64,000 nt of DNA from Melioribacteraceae bacterium (GTDB lineage Bacteria; Bacteroidota; Ignavibacteria; Ignavibacteriales; Melioribacteraceae). The position numbers and the translations under genes are program-made. Location of the stretch: NCBI GenBank assembly GCA_030584085.1, contig CP129490.1:2017511-2081510 (forward strand). The letters are read 5' to 3'. Under the pieces are notes generated by a model that worked only from the letters and a program-made list of their open reading frames with translations, did not search any database and was not told the origin of the DNA. Of the stretch, positions 1 to 9,022 are shown in pieces; position 1 is the stretch's first letter; every line of letters begins with the position of its first letter.

Positions 1-544
1 GTGTTTTTTGAATATGCGGATCAATCTCTAATAGAATTACATTTTCCGGATCAGAGTTTCCTAAAATAATTTTCTGAAAGAAATTTTCGTAACTAGTATG
101 ATCAAAATCATTAAAATAGGCAGTCATTTCTATGGGAATTTCAAAATGCTTAGTAATCTGTTTACTCAAAAATGACTGATACATATAAAGAGATGCAAAG
201 CCTTGAAGTTCTATAAGTTTTGGGATAAACTCACCGGATTCATCTTTACAAATTCCGAAATCAAGCTGCAGAAATAAAGGATTCTTTGATTCATTCGGTA
301 TTCGATATTTTTCGGGTAATCCTTTCTCAGAATTCTCTCGAAACTTTTCTGTTTTGAGAATTGAAATAATTTCTTCCGATGCTTTTAAAAGTTTTTGATT
401 AAGTTCTTTGTCCAGAAATAACGGTGTTTCACAAATTCTAAAATCAATTTCTCCATTTGTTAATCTCCAACATTCTTCCAAAAATGAAACATATTTTTTA
501 TCGGAAAAATTCTCGTTATAATTTTTTCTTAGACTTTCTATCAT
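1..544 (-). CDS. Partial protein, possible circularly permuted ATP-grasp ligase (3' end outside window)
   Basis: The first 181 residues are visible; the gene runs off the left edge. The ATG at 542-544 lies 6 bases after the stop of the GCS2-family gene, so it is the last visible gene of that minus-strand run. The N-terminus is charged with no signal peptide. Around residues 94-120 it reads LQLDFGI, then a GEF turn, then PKLIELQGFASLY. That is an acidic strand followed by an E-L-Q strand, which resembles the substrate/ATP region of glutathionylspermidine-synthase-like, circularly permuted ATP-grasp enzymes. This family call is inference from a short stretch and from its neighbours; the ATP-binding core would lie in the missing part. 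The open frame is certain, the function is not. Confidence 0.5.
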   Translation of the reverse strand, partial: MIESLRKNYNENFSDKKYVSFLEECWRLTNGEIDFRICETPLFLDKELNQKLLKASEEIISILKTEKFRENSEKGLPEKYRIPNESKNPLFLQLDFGICKDESGEFIPKLIELQGFASLYMYQSFLSKQITKHFEIPIEMTAYFNDFDHTSYENFFQKIILGNSDPENVILLEIDPHIQKT

Positions 545-550
545 TATTAA

Positions 551-1672
551 CTATTCATCAAGATTTTGATTTGTTTCATCAAGGATTAAATCTACAACGT
601 GAAGTAAACTGCCGGTTTCTTCAAATTTTTTGAGTTGTCGTTTTGCACCGGTGCCATTATCTAAAATATGATATACATAATTAATTTCTTCTCTACTTCC
701 GAGTTCGTCGATTACATCATCGACAAAGTTCAGCAATTCACCTACAAGTTCACGTGTCGGTACTTCTTTCTGCTTTCCGAAATCTATTAATTTCCCTTCA
801 ACTCCGTAACGCGAAGCACGCCATTTGTTTTCATTAATTACTAATCTTCTGTAAAGTCTAAACCCTAAATTCTGTTCAATCAGTTTATATAGTTTAACAA
901 CAACCGCTTGAATCAATGCCGCGATAGCGATTGTCTCTTCAACTCTCATTTGAACATCACAAATACGAAATTCTAAAGTCGGATATTTTGGATGAGGACG
1001 AATATCCCACCAAATCTTGCTGGGATCTTCGATACATTTTGTTTTGACAAGTAAATCAACGTAAGCTAAATATTCGCCATGACTATTAAAATGATCCGGG
1101 ATTCCGGTTCTTGGAAAACGGTCAAATATTTTCGAACGATATGATTTGAAACCCGTATTTCTCCCTTTCCAAAAAGGTGAATTTGTCGAGAGCGCAAATA
1201 TATGAGGAAGAAAATATCTTGCTGCATTCATGATGTGAATTATTCTTTCTTTATCATCAATACCAATATGTACATGTAAACCAAAGATTAAGTTTGCCCG
1301 GGCTACTTGCTGCATTTCCTCAACAACTGCCTGATATCTATCTCGCTGAGTTATCTGCTGCTCTTCCCATTTGCTAAACGGATGAGTTCCGGCAGCACCG
1401 ATTTTTAATCCTTTACGTGCAGCAACTTCCCGCAAATTATAGCGATGTCTTTTAACTTCCTCTTTTGCTTCTTTAATATTGTAACAGATGTTTGAGCCCA
1501 CCTCAACAACTGATTGATGCATTTCAGCTTTGGCATGCTCTTTTAAAATCATTTTTCCTTCATCGAGTAATTCCTGTATATGCGATTTTAACTCTCGAGT
1601 TTCGGGATCAATAATTTGGAATTCTTCTTCTATACCAATAGTAAACAGTTTGTTATCGCTCATATATTTCAC
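551..1672 (-). CDS. GCS2-family carboxylate-amine ligase (YbdK-like)
   Basis: A member of the glutamate-cysteine ligase family 2, enzymes of the glutamine-synthetase fold that join a carboxylate to an amine using ATP. The 373 residues show the family blocks in order: GIEEEF (13-18) on the first strand, GLHVHIGI (131-138) with metal-binding His residues, LSTNSPFW (about 161-168), WWDIRP...TLEFRICD (221-239), and NENKWRASRYG (280-290). The GTG at 1670-1672 overlaps the TGA of the upstream ATP-grasp gene; an ATG at residue 4 is an alternative. Neither has a clear Shine-Dalgarno, which suggests translational coupling. True glutathione synthesis is not implied: family members have weak or unknown substrates. 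The neighbouring ATP-grasp genes argue for a small peptide or amide product made stepwise. Confidence 0.88.
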   Translation of the reverse strand: MKYMSDNKLFTIGIEEEFQIIDPETRELKSHIQELLDEGKMILKEHAKAEMHQSVVEVGSNICYNIKEAKEEVKRHRYNLREVAARKGLKIGAAGTHPFSKWEEQQITQRDRYQAVVEEMQQVARANLIFGLHVHIGIDDKERIIHIMNAARYFLPHIFALSTNSPFWKGRNTGFKSYRSKIFDRFPRTGIPDHFNSHGEYLAYVDLLVKTKCIEDPSKIWWDIRPHPKYPTLEFRICDVQMRVEETIAIAALIQAVVVKLYKLIEQNLGFRLYRRLVINENKWRASRYGVEGKLIDFGKQKEVPTRELVGELLNFVDDVIDELGSREEINYVYHILDNGTGAKRQLKKFEETGSLLHVVDLILDETNQNLDE

Positions 1673-2646
1673 TTGTTTATATTTTTGTTTGGTTTTAATT
1701 GCTTACCACCTGTAAAAGAAGTTATAAAGTCACCCCATATTAAATTGTTTTGTCTGTCTACATGGTTCTTAGCTTTTCTAATTGCCATGTTTGCAGCTGC
1801 TTCTACAACCCATTCAAAATTCTCTTCTCCTACTGAATGAACATCCGCATCGGGAGCGGGATTACAAAAATCAATAGCGTAAGGTATTCCATCTCTAACC
1901 GCAAACTCAACAGTATTAAAATCATAGCCTAATGCATTATTAATCACAAGCACGTATTCTTCAATTTGTTTAAGCAGTTTACTTTCAATTGGTTTAGGAT
2001 TTTTAACATACCTTAAATGGTGAGGCTGTTTTGGATCATATTGCATTATTCTAACATCTTTTCTATCGATCGAATAACATCTAAAATATTCAGTAAAATC
2101 AATTGCTTCTTGGAGCATCATCACAAGTTGACCGGTTTCATGATAAGCCCGGAAAAAGTCATCGGCATTCTCAAGTTTGTAAACATTTTTCCAGCCACCA
2201 CCGGCAAATGGTTTGAAGAAAGCCGGAAAACCAACGTAATTGAAAATACCCGACCAATCCAACGGATATTCTAAATTTCTCATAGAGAACTCATTTGTAT
2301 CAGGTGGATGTTGGTTTGATGGAAGCAAAACAGTCTTAGGAATCGGAACACCAAGTTTTGTCATCAAAGCATTGTTAAAGAATTTTTCATCGGCACTCCA
2401 CCAGAAAGGATTATTTAATACTGCAGTTCCGGATAACGCGGCATTTTTTAAGTACGCACGATAAAAAGGAATGTCTTGCGAAATCCTATCAATCATTACT
2501 GCATAATCTGTCGGTTCACCTTGAATCACTTTATTAATACTTGCTAACTCGGCGGATATTCCGGGTTCCTTTTTTGAATTAACTCTATCGACAAATGCCT
2601 GAGGAAAAGAATTTTCTTGCCCGAAAAGTATTCCAATTTTTTTCAT
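1669..2646 (-). CDS. ATP-grasp domain ligase (D-Ala-D-Ala ligase/RimK-like fold)
   Basis: A cytosolic ATP-grasp enzyme of 325 residues. The N-terminal third is a Rossmann-like pre-ATP-grasp domain (KKIGILFGQ at 2-10). The ATP-binding loop is seen as FPAFFKPFAGGGWKNVY (140-156), with the lysine after the hydrophobic strand and the Gly-rich loop. It is followed by MLQEAID...TEYFRCY (177-191), and by the metal-binding segment VEFAVRDGIPYAIDFCNP (about 246-263), which carries the Glu, Asp and Asn ligands. All core residues look intact, so it should be active. It lies 12 bases downstream of the esterase-like gene and overlaps the GCS2 gene by 4 bases, so the three are almost certainly one transcript. 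The substrate is not predictable from sequence. Such enzymes make acyl-phosphate intermediates and join them to amines. Confidence 0.85.
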   Translation of the reverse strand: MKKIGILFGQENSFPQAFVDRVNSKKEPGISAELASINKVIQGEPTDYAVMIDRISQDIPFYRAYLKNAALSGTAVLNNPFWWSADEKFFNNALMTKLGVPIPKTVLLPSNQHPPDTNEFSMRNLEYPLDWSGIFNYVGFPAFFKPFAGGGWKNVYKLENADDFFRAYHETGQLVMMLQEAIDFTEYFRCYSIDRKDVRIMQYDPKQPHHLRYVKNPKPIESKLLKQIEEYVLVINNALGYDFNTVEFAVRDGIPYAIDFCNPAPDADVHSVGEENFEWVVEAAANMAIRKAKNHVDRQNNLIWGDFITSFTGGKQLKPNKNINK

Positions 2647-2658
2647 AATAATTTCCCG

Positions 2659-3384
2659 CTATTCTTGTATTAAATAATTAATATTATTGTACAGAGTCAA
2701 TTTACAATCATCATAAGTGTTTATTTTGAAAGGATAGACATCAAACAGATGATTAACATTTTTTTCGAATAACAACTTTGATATATATTTAGTCTGCTCA
2801 AATGAATCATCCGATGCACCACAAGCAAGTATAATATTTATTTTCTTATACTGATTCATATATCTCGAATCGCTTAAACCAAATAAATAATCCAGCGGAC
2901 TGTTATAATATGCTTGTTCATCAAAGTGGCCGTGAATATTTTGTTTAATATCAAATTCTCCCCCAATCGTGATTAATCCTTTTGCAAGATCGGGATATTT
3001 TAAAACAGTATTGAGAGCATAATATGCTCCAAATCCAAAACCACCAAATATTAGCTTATCTTCTTCGGTTTCGTAATTTGCAAAGCCAACAATATCATGT
3101 AGAATTACTTGTTCGAATTTTTGATACTTCTCAATTCGTTCTTCTGGGGTTAGTTTGAAATCAAACCAAATTTTGGAATCGTAGCTATCGGGGCAATAAA
3201 CTTTAATTATACCATCATCAATCAGATTTCCTAAACTTTCGACAACACCGAAATCTTTATAATCGTAATAATTGGTAAACTTTTGCGGAAATAAAATTAA
3301 TGGTATTCCTTTTTCACCAAAGACCAGCATTTTAAAATCTTCACCAATCCATTGTGAATACCACTTATGAAAATTTTCAGTCAA
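2659..3384 (-). CDS. Esterase-fold (COG4947-like) alpha/beta hydrolase without catalytic serine
   Basis: 241 residues with the layout of small bacterial esterase-D-like alpha/beta hydrolases: early strands (VFGEKGIPLILFP, 21-33), the turn to the nucleophile elbow (KLIFGGFGFGAYYALN, 110-125) and a later strand before an Asp-bearing turn (IILACGASDD). In the usual elbow G-x-S-x-G a serine sits in the middle; here residues 115-119 read G-F-G-F-G, so the serine position is Gly117. The C-terminal GHDW-type histidine motif of the family is also absent. I read the bases at 3001-3060 directly and they agree. The protein is therefore probably a non-catalytic binding or scaffold subunit. The start is a TTG at 3382-3384 with GAGGG about 8 bases upstream. 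It opens the ATP-grasp/GCS2 run. Confidence 0.75.
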   Translation of the reverse strand: MTENFHKWYSQWIGEDFKMLVFGEKGIPLILFPQKFTNYYDYKDFGVVESLGNLIDDGIIKVYCPDSYDSKIWFDFKLTPEERIEKYQKFEQVILHDIVGFANYETEEDKLIFGGFGFGAYYALNTVLKYPDLAKGLITIGGEFDIKQNIHGHFDEQAYYNSPLDYLFGLSDSRYMNQYKKINIILACGASDDSFEQTKYISKLLFEKNVNHLFDVYPFKINTYDDCKLTLYNNINYLIQE

Positions 3385-3452
3385 GAAATTGCCCTCGAGT
3401 ATATTGAAGCAGAAATATACTGAAGGGGAAATTAAGTTGCACTATCTGTTAA

Positions 3453-4220
3453 TTAGTTCTTGGCAAATATCTCTCGGACATAGGTTACAACCAGATCATC
3501 AATTTCAGACTTATCTTTATAACCGAGCTTTTTAGCTTGTTCTAACCATTTATTAGTTGATTCAGAATTATTTGGTGTTGACAAAGAAAGCGCCGCATAT
3601 AATTCTTTTGATTTTAGATCTTTATTAAGGGCTTTTTGAAATCTTGCATGTGCTTTTTCATATTCATTAAAAAATGTTAAATGAAAATATCCGAGGATAA
3701 AATCATATTTTGGATTATCTTTTTGAGCGGTTGATAATTTTTTAACTTCCGTAAATAGTCTATAATCCTGAAATGAAATTGAATTATATTTTTGTTCTTC
3801 CATAAAGTTTAATACAGTTTTCATATTCTCAGGATCGAAATATCCACTGACTAACTCGATAAATTTGAAATCCGGTGTAAAAAATACTGTTGCCGGATAA
3901 CCTCGAACACCGACTTCATTGGCTAATTCTCTATAAGACATCTCACCACTTTTGAGTTTAACTGTTCCTTGTTTCTCCGGATTGATCTTTACCACGACAA
4001 AATTTGCGTTCAATATTTTTATTATGCCTTTGTCAGTATAAGTTTCTTTATCCATCTTTTTACACCAGCCGCACCAATCGGTATAAAAATCTATGAGTAT
4101 AGTCTTGTTTTCTTTTTCGGCAATTTTCACTGCCTCTTCTAAACTTAACCATTTTAATTCGTTTGCGCTGACTGATGTAAATAAAATTAATGTCATAAAA
4201 AAGAATATATTTTTAAACAT
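3453..4220 (-). CDS. Exported thioredoxin-fold protein with C-terminal TPR-like region
   Basis: A 255-residue secreted thiol-disulfide protein. Residues 1-19 form a signal peptide ending in SVSA. A thioredoxin domain follows with the active site WCGWC (Cys50 and Cys53) and a cis-proline strand GYPATVFF (about 107-114). The stretch DWCGWCKKM resembles the periplasmic DsbD-gamma/DUF255-like class that reduces disulfides, rather than cytosolic thioredoxin. Residues 150-250 are helical, with a repeat-like segment (YEKAHARFQKAL) that looks like one or two TPR motifs for protein contact. A gap of 68 bases separates it from the esterase-like gene downstream, so membership of that cluster is uncertain. 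A terminator-like hairpin upstream separates it from the nifJ unit. Confidence 0.82.
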   Translation of the reverse strand: MFKNIFFFMTLILFTSVSANELKWLSLEEAVKIAEKENKTILIDFYTDWCGWCKKMDKETYTDKGIIKILNANFVVVKINPEKQGTVKLKSGEMSYRELANEVGVRGYPATVFFTPDFKFIELVSGYFDPENMKTVLNFMEEQKYNSISFQDYRLFTEVKKLSTAQKDNPKYDFILGYFHLTFFNEYEKAHARFQKALNKDLKSKELYAALSLSTPNNSESTNKWLEQAKKLGYKDKSEIDDLVVTYVREIFAKN

Positions 4221-4299
4221 ATTATTATCCCGTTTTGTTAATTCGTTAGATGATTAAAATGTAAAAATGTTTCAAGAAATGAAAATAAACTTAGAGGAT

Positions 4300-4328
4300 A
4301 TCCCCGGCTAATTAACCGAACCGGGGAT
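4300..4328 (-). terminator. Hairpin terminator after the nifJ/DHOD-like unit
   Basis: An 8-bp perfect stem, ATCCCCGG paired with CCGGGGAT, with a 13-base AT-rich loop. It lies 17 bases past the stop of the DHOD-like gene. Read on the minus strand the stem is followed by a T-rich stretch (TCTAAGTTTATTTTC), fitting intrinsic termination. Confidence 0.65.
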
Positions 4329-4344
4329 TCAAATTTGAGACTAA

Positions 4345-5349
4345 TTAAAGAAGTGATCTATAACTTTGTAAAGTTTTCATGTAGTTAGCTCGTTCAAAAG
4401 CTGCTGGTTCACCAACTTTCTTTTGGCTCATACTTCCCTTCATCATTTGGATTGATTCATATTCATGTTCTTCCATCCAGTTCTTCACTCCATCTAGTAA
4501 TTCTTTTACACGAGAAGTACCGTTTAATAACAAGTTCGAAGCAATCTGAGCAACATCTCCGCCGGCCATCATTACTTTAATGATGTCTTCCGATGAATGC
4601 ACGCCACTAGTTAATGCCATACTTGCATTGATATTTCCGTAGAGAATTGAAATCCATCTAAGTGGTAATCTCATTTCAACATTAGTGCTTAATTTTAAAT
4701 TTGGCTCAACGGTTAATGTATCCAAATTGAAATCCGGTTGGTAGAATCTGTTAAATAAAACTAGAGCATTTGCACCAGCTTTATCTAAACGTCTAGCCAT
4801 ATTTGCCATCGAGGTAAAATAAGGACTTAATTTAACGGCAACCGGAATTTTCACTGTTTGTTTTACTGCCGTTAAAGTATCGATGTACATATTTTCAATT
4901 TCTGATCCCGTTAAATTGGGGTTTGTCGGGATGTAGTAAATATTTAGCTCCAATCCATCTGCACCGGCATCTTCTATATTCTTAGCATATTTAATCCAAC
5001 CACCAGTACTAACTCCATTTAGACTTCCTATAACGGGAATTTTGACTTCTTTTTTAAGATTGGCAATATGATCGAGATATTCGTAAGGTGTTAATTTAAA
5101 TTCATCCGGTTCAGGAAAATATGATGTAGCTTCTGCGTAAGATTCTGTACCATAGGATAAATAATGATCAAGTTCACCGGATTCGTGCGAAATTTGCTCT
5201 TCAAATAAAGAATAACAAATAATTGCCGCAGCACCGGCATCTTCTAATTTTTTTACCGAATCTACACTTTCGGATAATGGAGAAGCAGAAGGAACAATCG
5301 GATTCTCCAGTTTCAATCCCATGTAAGTCGTCGATAAATCCATTTTCAC
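4345..5349 (-). CDS. Dihydroorotate dehydrogenase-like FMN protein next to nifJ
   Basis: 334 residues with the DHOD-type TIM barrel. The N-terminus ([20 protein letters not shown]) is the usual start of class 1 DHOD and related flavoproteins. It is followed by a loop with [11 protein letters not shown] (about 113-123), a substrate/FMN strand [10 protein letters not shown], and [10 protein letters not shown]. The C-terminal barrel strand has the Gly-rich phosphate-binding turn [11 protein letters not shown]. No other pyrimidine gene is near. Proteins of this kind are known as neighbours of pyruvate:ferredoxin oxidoreductase in several anaerobes, where they are called DHOD-like without a proven reaction. 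A redox role tied to ferredoxin or a pyruvate-derived product is inference. It follows nifJ after 79 bases that contain a hairpin. Confidence 0.82.
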   Translation of the reverse strand: MKMDLSTTYMGLKLENPIVPSASPLSESVDSVKKLEDAGAAAIICYSLFEEQISHESGELDHYLSYGTESYAEATSYFPEPDEFKLTPYEYLDHIANLKKEVKIPVIGSLNGVSTGGWIKYAKNIEDAGADGLELNIYYIPTNPNLTGSEIENMYIDTLTAVKQTVKIPVAVKLSPYFTSMANMARRLDKAGANALVLFNRFYQPDFNLDTLTVEPNLKLSTNVEMRLPLRWISILYGNINASMALTSGVHSSEDIIKVMMAGGDVAQIASNLLLNGTSRVKELLDGVKNWMEEHEYESIQMMKGSMSQKKVGEPAAFERANYMKTLQSYRSLL

Positions 5350-5384
5350 TCCAATTTATTTTTCAAAATTTATTTCATTAATCA

Positions 5385-5414
5385 ATCCGAATCCTGTGTA
5401 AACAAGATTCGGAT
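5385..5414 (-). terminator. Hairpin between nifJ and the DHOD-like gene
   Basis: ATCCGAATC pairs perfectly with GATTCGGAT (9 bp) around a 12-base loop. It sits directly after the nifJ stop on the minus strand, followed by AT-rich sequence with short T runs. It may be a leaky terminator that lowers expression of the downstream DHOD-like gene, or a 3'-end stabiliser for the nifJ message. Confidence 0.45.
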
Positions 5415-5428
5415 CAAAGTTCATTCAA

Positions 5429-8400
5429 TTAATTTACTTTCTCTTCCTCTTTTCCATTTCCATCAATCGAATAATCCATGTTTGCAAGTTGTTCATAATA
5501 ATGCCATTTCTTTATAACATTATCCTGAGCTATTTTTAATAACTCTTTTGCTTCTTTAGGATGAGATTTCGTTAACATTTTATATCGAGTTTCTCTGTAA
5601 ATGTAATCTTCCAATTTGATCTTTGGAGCTTTTGAATCCAACTTCAATGGATTTTTACCTTCTTTTTTATTGTCCGGATTATATCTGAATAATGGCCAGT
5701 GTCCGCTTTCAACAGCCAGAGTTTGATTTTCCATTCCTTTACCCATGTTAATACCATGAGCAATACAGTGACTGTATGCAATTATCAACGATGGACCGTC
5801 ATAAGCTTCAGCTTCAAGAATTGCTTTTAATGTTTGAAGATCATTTGCCCCCATTGCAATTTGAGCAACGTAAACATTTCCGTAACTCATTGCCATTGCA
5901 GCAAGATCTTTCTTCCCTGTTGGCTTACCAGCTGCGGCAAATTTTGCCACGGCTCCGGTACCGGTTGCTTTTGACATTTGACCACCGGTATTTGAATAGA
6001 CTTCCGTATCAAGTACAAGAATATTTACGTTTTTACCTGAGGCAAGTACGTGATCTAAACCGCCAAAACCGATATCGTAAGCCCAACCGTCACCACCCAT
6101 AATCCAAATAGATTTTTTGAGTAAGTAATCCGCAACTGCAAGTAGATTTCTTGCATCATCTGAATCAACTTTTGCTAGTTTATCTTTTAACTCAGTTATT
6201 CTGTCTCTTTGTTCATGAATACCGACTTCATCGCTTTGATCAGCAGTAAGAATTTGATCGGCAAATTCTTTACCAACAGTATCAGCCAGTCTTACCAATA
6301 ATTCTTTCGCGTATTCATTATTTTTATCAACAGCTAGTCTCATACCAAAACCGAACTCAGCATTGTCTTCAAACAATGAATTTGACCAAGCAGGTCCTCG
6401 GCCTTCTTTATTAGCTGTCCAAGGAGTAGTTGGCAAGTTGCCGCCATAAATAGATGAACAGCCTGTTGCATTCGCAACAATTGTTCTATCACCGAATAAT
6501 TGCGAAACTAATTTAACGTAAGGAGTTTCACCGCAACCTGAACAAGCCCCGGAGAATTCGAATAATGGTTCAAGTAATTGGCTGCCTTTAATGGTGTTTA
6601 TTTTTACTTCTTTTCTATCGAATTCAGGAATTTCTAAGAAATAATCCCAATTTGCTCTTTCTTGTTCTCTAACCGGTAGTTGAGGAATCATGTTAAGAGC
6701 TTTTCTTCCTGTTTCTTTTTTATTCTTAGCAGGACAAACTTCAACACAAAGTTCACATCCGGTACAATCTTCAACTGCAACTTGAATGGTGTAAGCTAAT
6801 CCATCCCATTCTTTACCTTTTGCTTCAGTAAATTTGAAAGTTGCAGGAGCATTTTCAGTAAATGATTTTGGATATGCTTTTATTCTTATTGTAGCGTGTG
6901 GACAAACCATCGCGCATTTACCGCATTGAATACAAACTTCTTCATCCCATTCGGGAACTGATAATGCTATATTTCTCTTTTCCCATTTTGTAGTACCGGC
7001 AGGAAATGTTCCGTCAACCGGCATTCCACTAACCGGAACAGTATCGCCTTGTCCTTCCATTAATTTGGCAAGAACATTTTTTACATATTCCGGAGCTTTA
7101 TTTGATACAATCGGAGGAAGTTCGATTGAACTTGATGCTTTAGATGGAACTTCAATTTGATGCAAGTTCTCAAGAGTTTGATCGACGGCACGATAATTTT
7201 TATTTACTATTTCTTCGCCTTTACTTCCGTAAGTTTTCTTAATTGCTTCTTTAATTTTATTTATTGCTTCTTCTTTTGGAAGAATACCGGAAATTGCGAA
7301 GAAGCATGTTTGCATAATTGTGTTAACTCTTGCACCCATTCCGGTAGCTTGAGCTACATCATAACCATCGATAGCATAGAATTTTAATTTTTTATTAATG
7401 ATCTGCTCTTGAACTTTCTTCGGCATCTTATCCCAAACTTCGTCTTTTGAGTAAGGACTGTTCAATAAAAACGTTCCACCTTCAACAATTTTTGAAAGCA
7501 TATCAAATTTCTCTAGTAAGTGAAATTGATGACAACCCACAAAATTAGTACTTTGAATTAAGTAAGTAGAATGAATCGGTTTCTTACCAAATCTTAGGTG
7601 AGAAATTGTTGTTGATCCGGATTTTTTAGAATCGTAAACAAAGTAACCTTGTGCAAAGTTATCAGTCTCTTCACCAATAATTTTAATTGAGTTTTTATTT
7701 GCACCAACTGTACCATCTGCTCCAAGACCAAAGAACATTCCTCTAAACACATCCTCGCCTTCAATTATGAATGAATGATCGTAGTCAAGACTTGTATTAG
7801 TAACATCATCATTAATACCAACTGTAAAGTGATTCTTTGGATTATCTTTTTTTAATTCATCAAAAACGGCTTTAACCATTGCGGGAGTGAATTCTTTTGA
7901 TGACAAACCATATCTACCGCCAATAATTTTAGGCATAGATTTGAAAGGAGCAAATCCACCGTCCATTGCTTCATAGCAACCGGAAACTACATCAAGATAC
8001 AAAGGTTCGCCAAGTGCGCCGGGTTCTTTTGTTCTATCGAGCACAGCAATTTTCTCAACGGTTGAAGGAAGTGCTTCCATTAAATGCTTAATTGAGAATG
8101 GTCTGTATAACCTTACCTTGATTGCTCCGACTTTTTCCTCTAATCTTTCACTCATGTAGTCGACTGTTTCTTGAACAGTTTCTGCTCCGGAACCCATAAG
8201 AATTACAACACGTTTTGCATCGGGAGCACCATAATAATCAAATAACTTATATTGTCTTCCTGTCAATTCAGCAAATTTATTCATTGCTTCTTGAACAACA
8301 TTCGGACAAGCATCATAATATTTATTAACCGCTTCTCTTCCTTGGAAATAAACATCTGGGTTTTGAGCAGTGCCGCGTATAAATGGTTTTTCCGGATTTA

Positions 8401-9022
8401 AAGCTCTGGATCTATGAGCATGAACAAATTTATCGTCAATAAGTGCTTTTAAGTCTTCTACTGTAAGTTGTTCTATTTTATTGACTTCGTGAGATGATCT
8501 AAAACCATCAAAGAAGTGTACAAATGGTATTCTTGATTCGAGGGTTGATTTGTGAGCAATTGCTGCTAAATCCATAACTTCTTGAATTGAACCTGAAGCT
8601 AATAATGCGAAACCAGTCTGTCGAGCTGCCATAACATCACTATGATCACCAAAAATCGAAAGAGCTGAAGCAGCTAATGATCTTGCCGAAACGTGAAAAA
8701 CTGTAGAAGTTAATTCACCGGCAATTTTATACATATTGGGGATCATCAATAATAAACCTTGAGAAGCTGTAAAAGTTGTGGTTAATGCTCCGGTTTGTAA
8801 TGAACCATGCACTGCTCCGGAAGCACCACCTTCACTTTGTAATTCCGCAACGTGAGGAACTGTTCCCCAAATATTTTTCTTTCCGGCTGCAGCCCAAGCA
8901 TCGGATAATTCACCCATACCCGAAGAAGGAGTAATTGGATAAATTGCGATTACTTCACTGTTATGAAAACCAACATAAGCGGCAGCATCGTTTCCATCAA
9001 TTGTTATCATTTTTCTGCCCAT
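5429..9022 (-). CDS. nifJ: Pyruvate:ferredoxin (flavodoxin) oxidoreductase, single-chain
   Basis: Converts pyruvate, CoA and oxidised ferredoxin to acetyl-CoA, CO2 and reduced ferredoxin in the cytosol. At 1197 residues it is the full-length one-chain form. The pyruvate-binding N-terminal domain starts with DGNDAAAYVGF and YPITPSS. Two ferredoxin motifs, CIQCGKCAMVCP (about 694) and CTGCELCVEVCP (about 755), hold two 4Fe-4S clusters. The proximal cluster begins at CSGCGE (about 826). The thiamine diphosphate site is seen as GDGWAYDIGFGG (about 977) and DTEVYSNTGGQ. All key Cys residues are intact. The start at 9022 (MGRKM) is chosen over Met5 because GGTATG-type spacing fits either; this matters little. 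It is the central enzyme of anaerobic pyruvate use and is likely well expressed. Confidence 0.97.
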   Translation of the reverse strand: MGRKMITIDGNDAAAYVGFHNSEVIAIYPITPSSGMGELSDAWAAAGKKNIWGTVPHVAELQSEGGASGAVHGSLQTGALTTTFTASQGLLLMIPNMYKIAGELTSTVFHVSARSLAASALSIFGDHSDVMAARQTGFALLASGSIQEVMDLAAIAHKSTLESRIPFVHFFDGFRSSHEVNKIEQLTVEDLKALIDDKFVHAHRSRALNPEKPFIRGTAQNPDVYFQGREAVNKYYDACPNVVQEAMNKFAELTGRQYKLFDYYGAPDAKRVVILMGSGAETVQETVDYMSERLEEKVGAIKVRLYRPFSIKHLMEALPSTVEKIAVLDRTKEPGALGEPLYLDVVSGCYEAMDGGFAPFKSMPKIIGGRYGLSSKEFTPAMVKAVFDELKKDNPKNHFTVGINDDVTNTSLDYDHSFIIEGEDVFRGMFFGLGADGTVGANKNSIKIIGEETDNFAQGYFVYDSKKSGSTTISHLRFGKKPIHSTYLIQSTNFVGCHQFHLLEKFDMLSKIVEGGTFLLNSPYSKDEVWDKMPKKVQEQIINKKLKFYAIDGYDVAQATGMGARVNTIMQTCFFAISGILPKEEAINKIKEAIKKTYGSKGEEIVNKNYRAVDQTLENLHQIEVPSKASSSIELPPIVSNKAPEYVKNVLAKLMEGQGDTVPVSGMPVDGTFPAGTTKWEKRNIALSVPEWDEEVCIQCGKCAMVCPHATIRIKAYPKSFTENAPATFKFTEAKGKEWDGLAYTIQVAVEDCTGCELCVEVCPAKNKKETGRKALNMIPQLPVREQERANWDYFLEIPEFDRKEVKINTIKGSQLLEPLFEFSGACSGCGETPYVKLVSQLFGDRTIVANATGCSSIYGGNLPTTPWTANKEGRGPAWSNSLFEDNAEFGFGMRLAVDKNNEYAKELLVRLADTVGKEFADQILTADQSDEVGIHEQRDRITELKDKLAKVDSDDARNLLAVADYLLKKSIWIMGGDGWAYDIGFGGLDHVLASGKNVNILVLDTEVYSNTGGQMSKATGTGAVAKFAAAGKPTGKKDLAAMAMSYGNVYVAQIAMGANDLQTLKAILEAEAYDGPSLIIAYSHCIAHGINMGKGMENQTLAVESGHWPLFRYNPDNKKEGKNPLKLDSKAPKIKLEDYIYRETRYKMLTKSHPKEAKELLKIAQDNVIKKWHYYEQLANMDYSIDGNGKEEEKVN

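Noticed and set aside
5776-6102. 108-codon plus-strand open frame over nifJ
   Set aside because: Antisense shadow of the thiamine-binding part of nifJ; composition is not protein-like.
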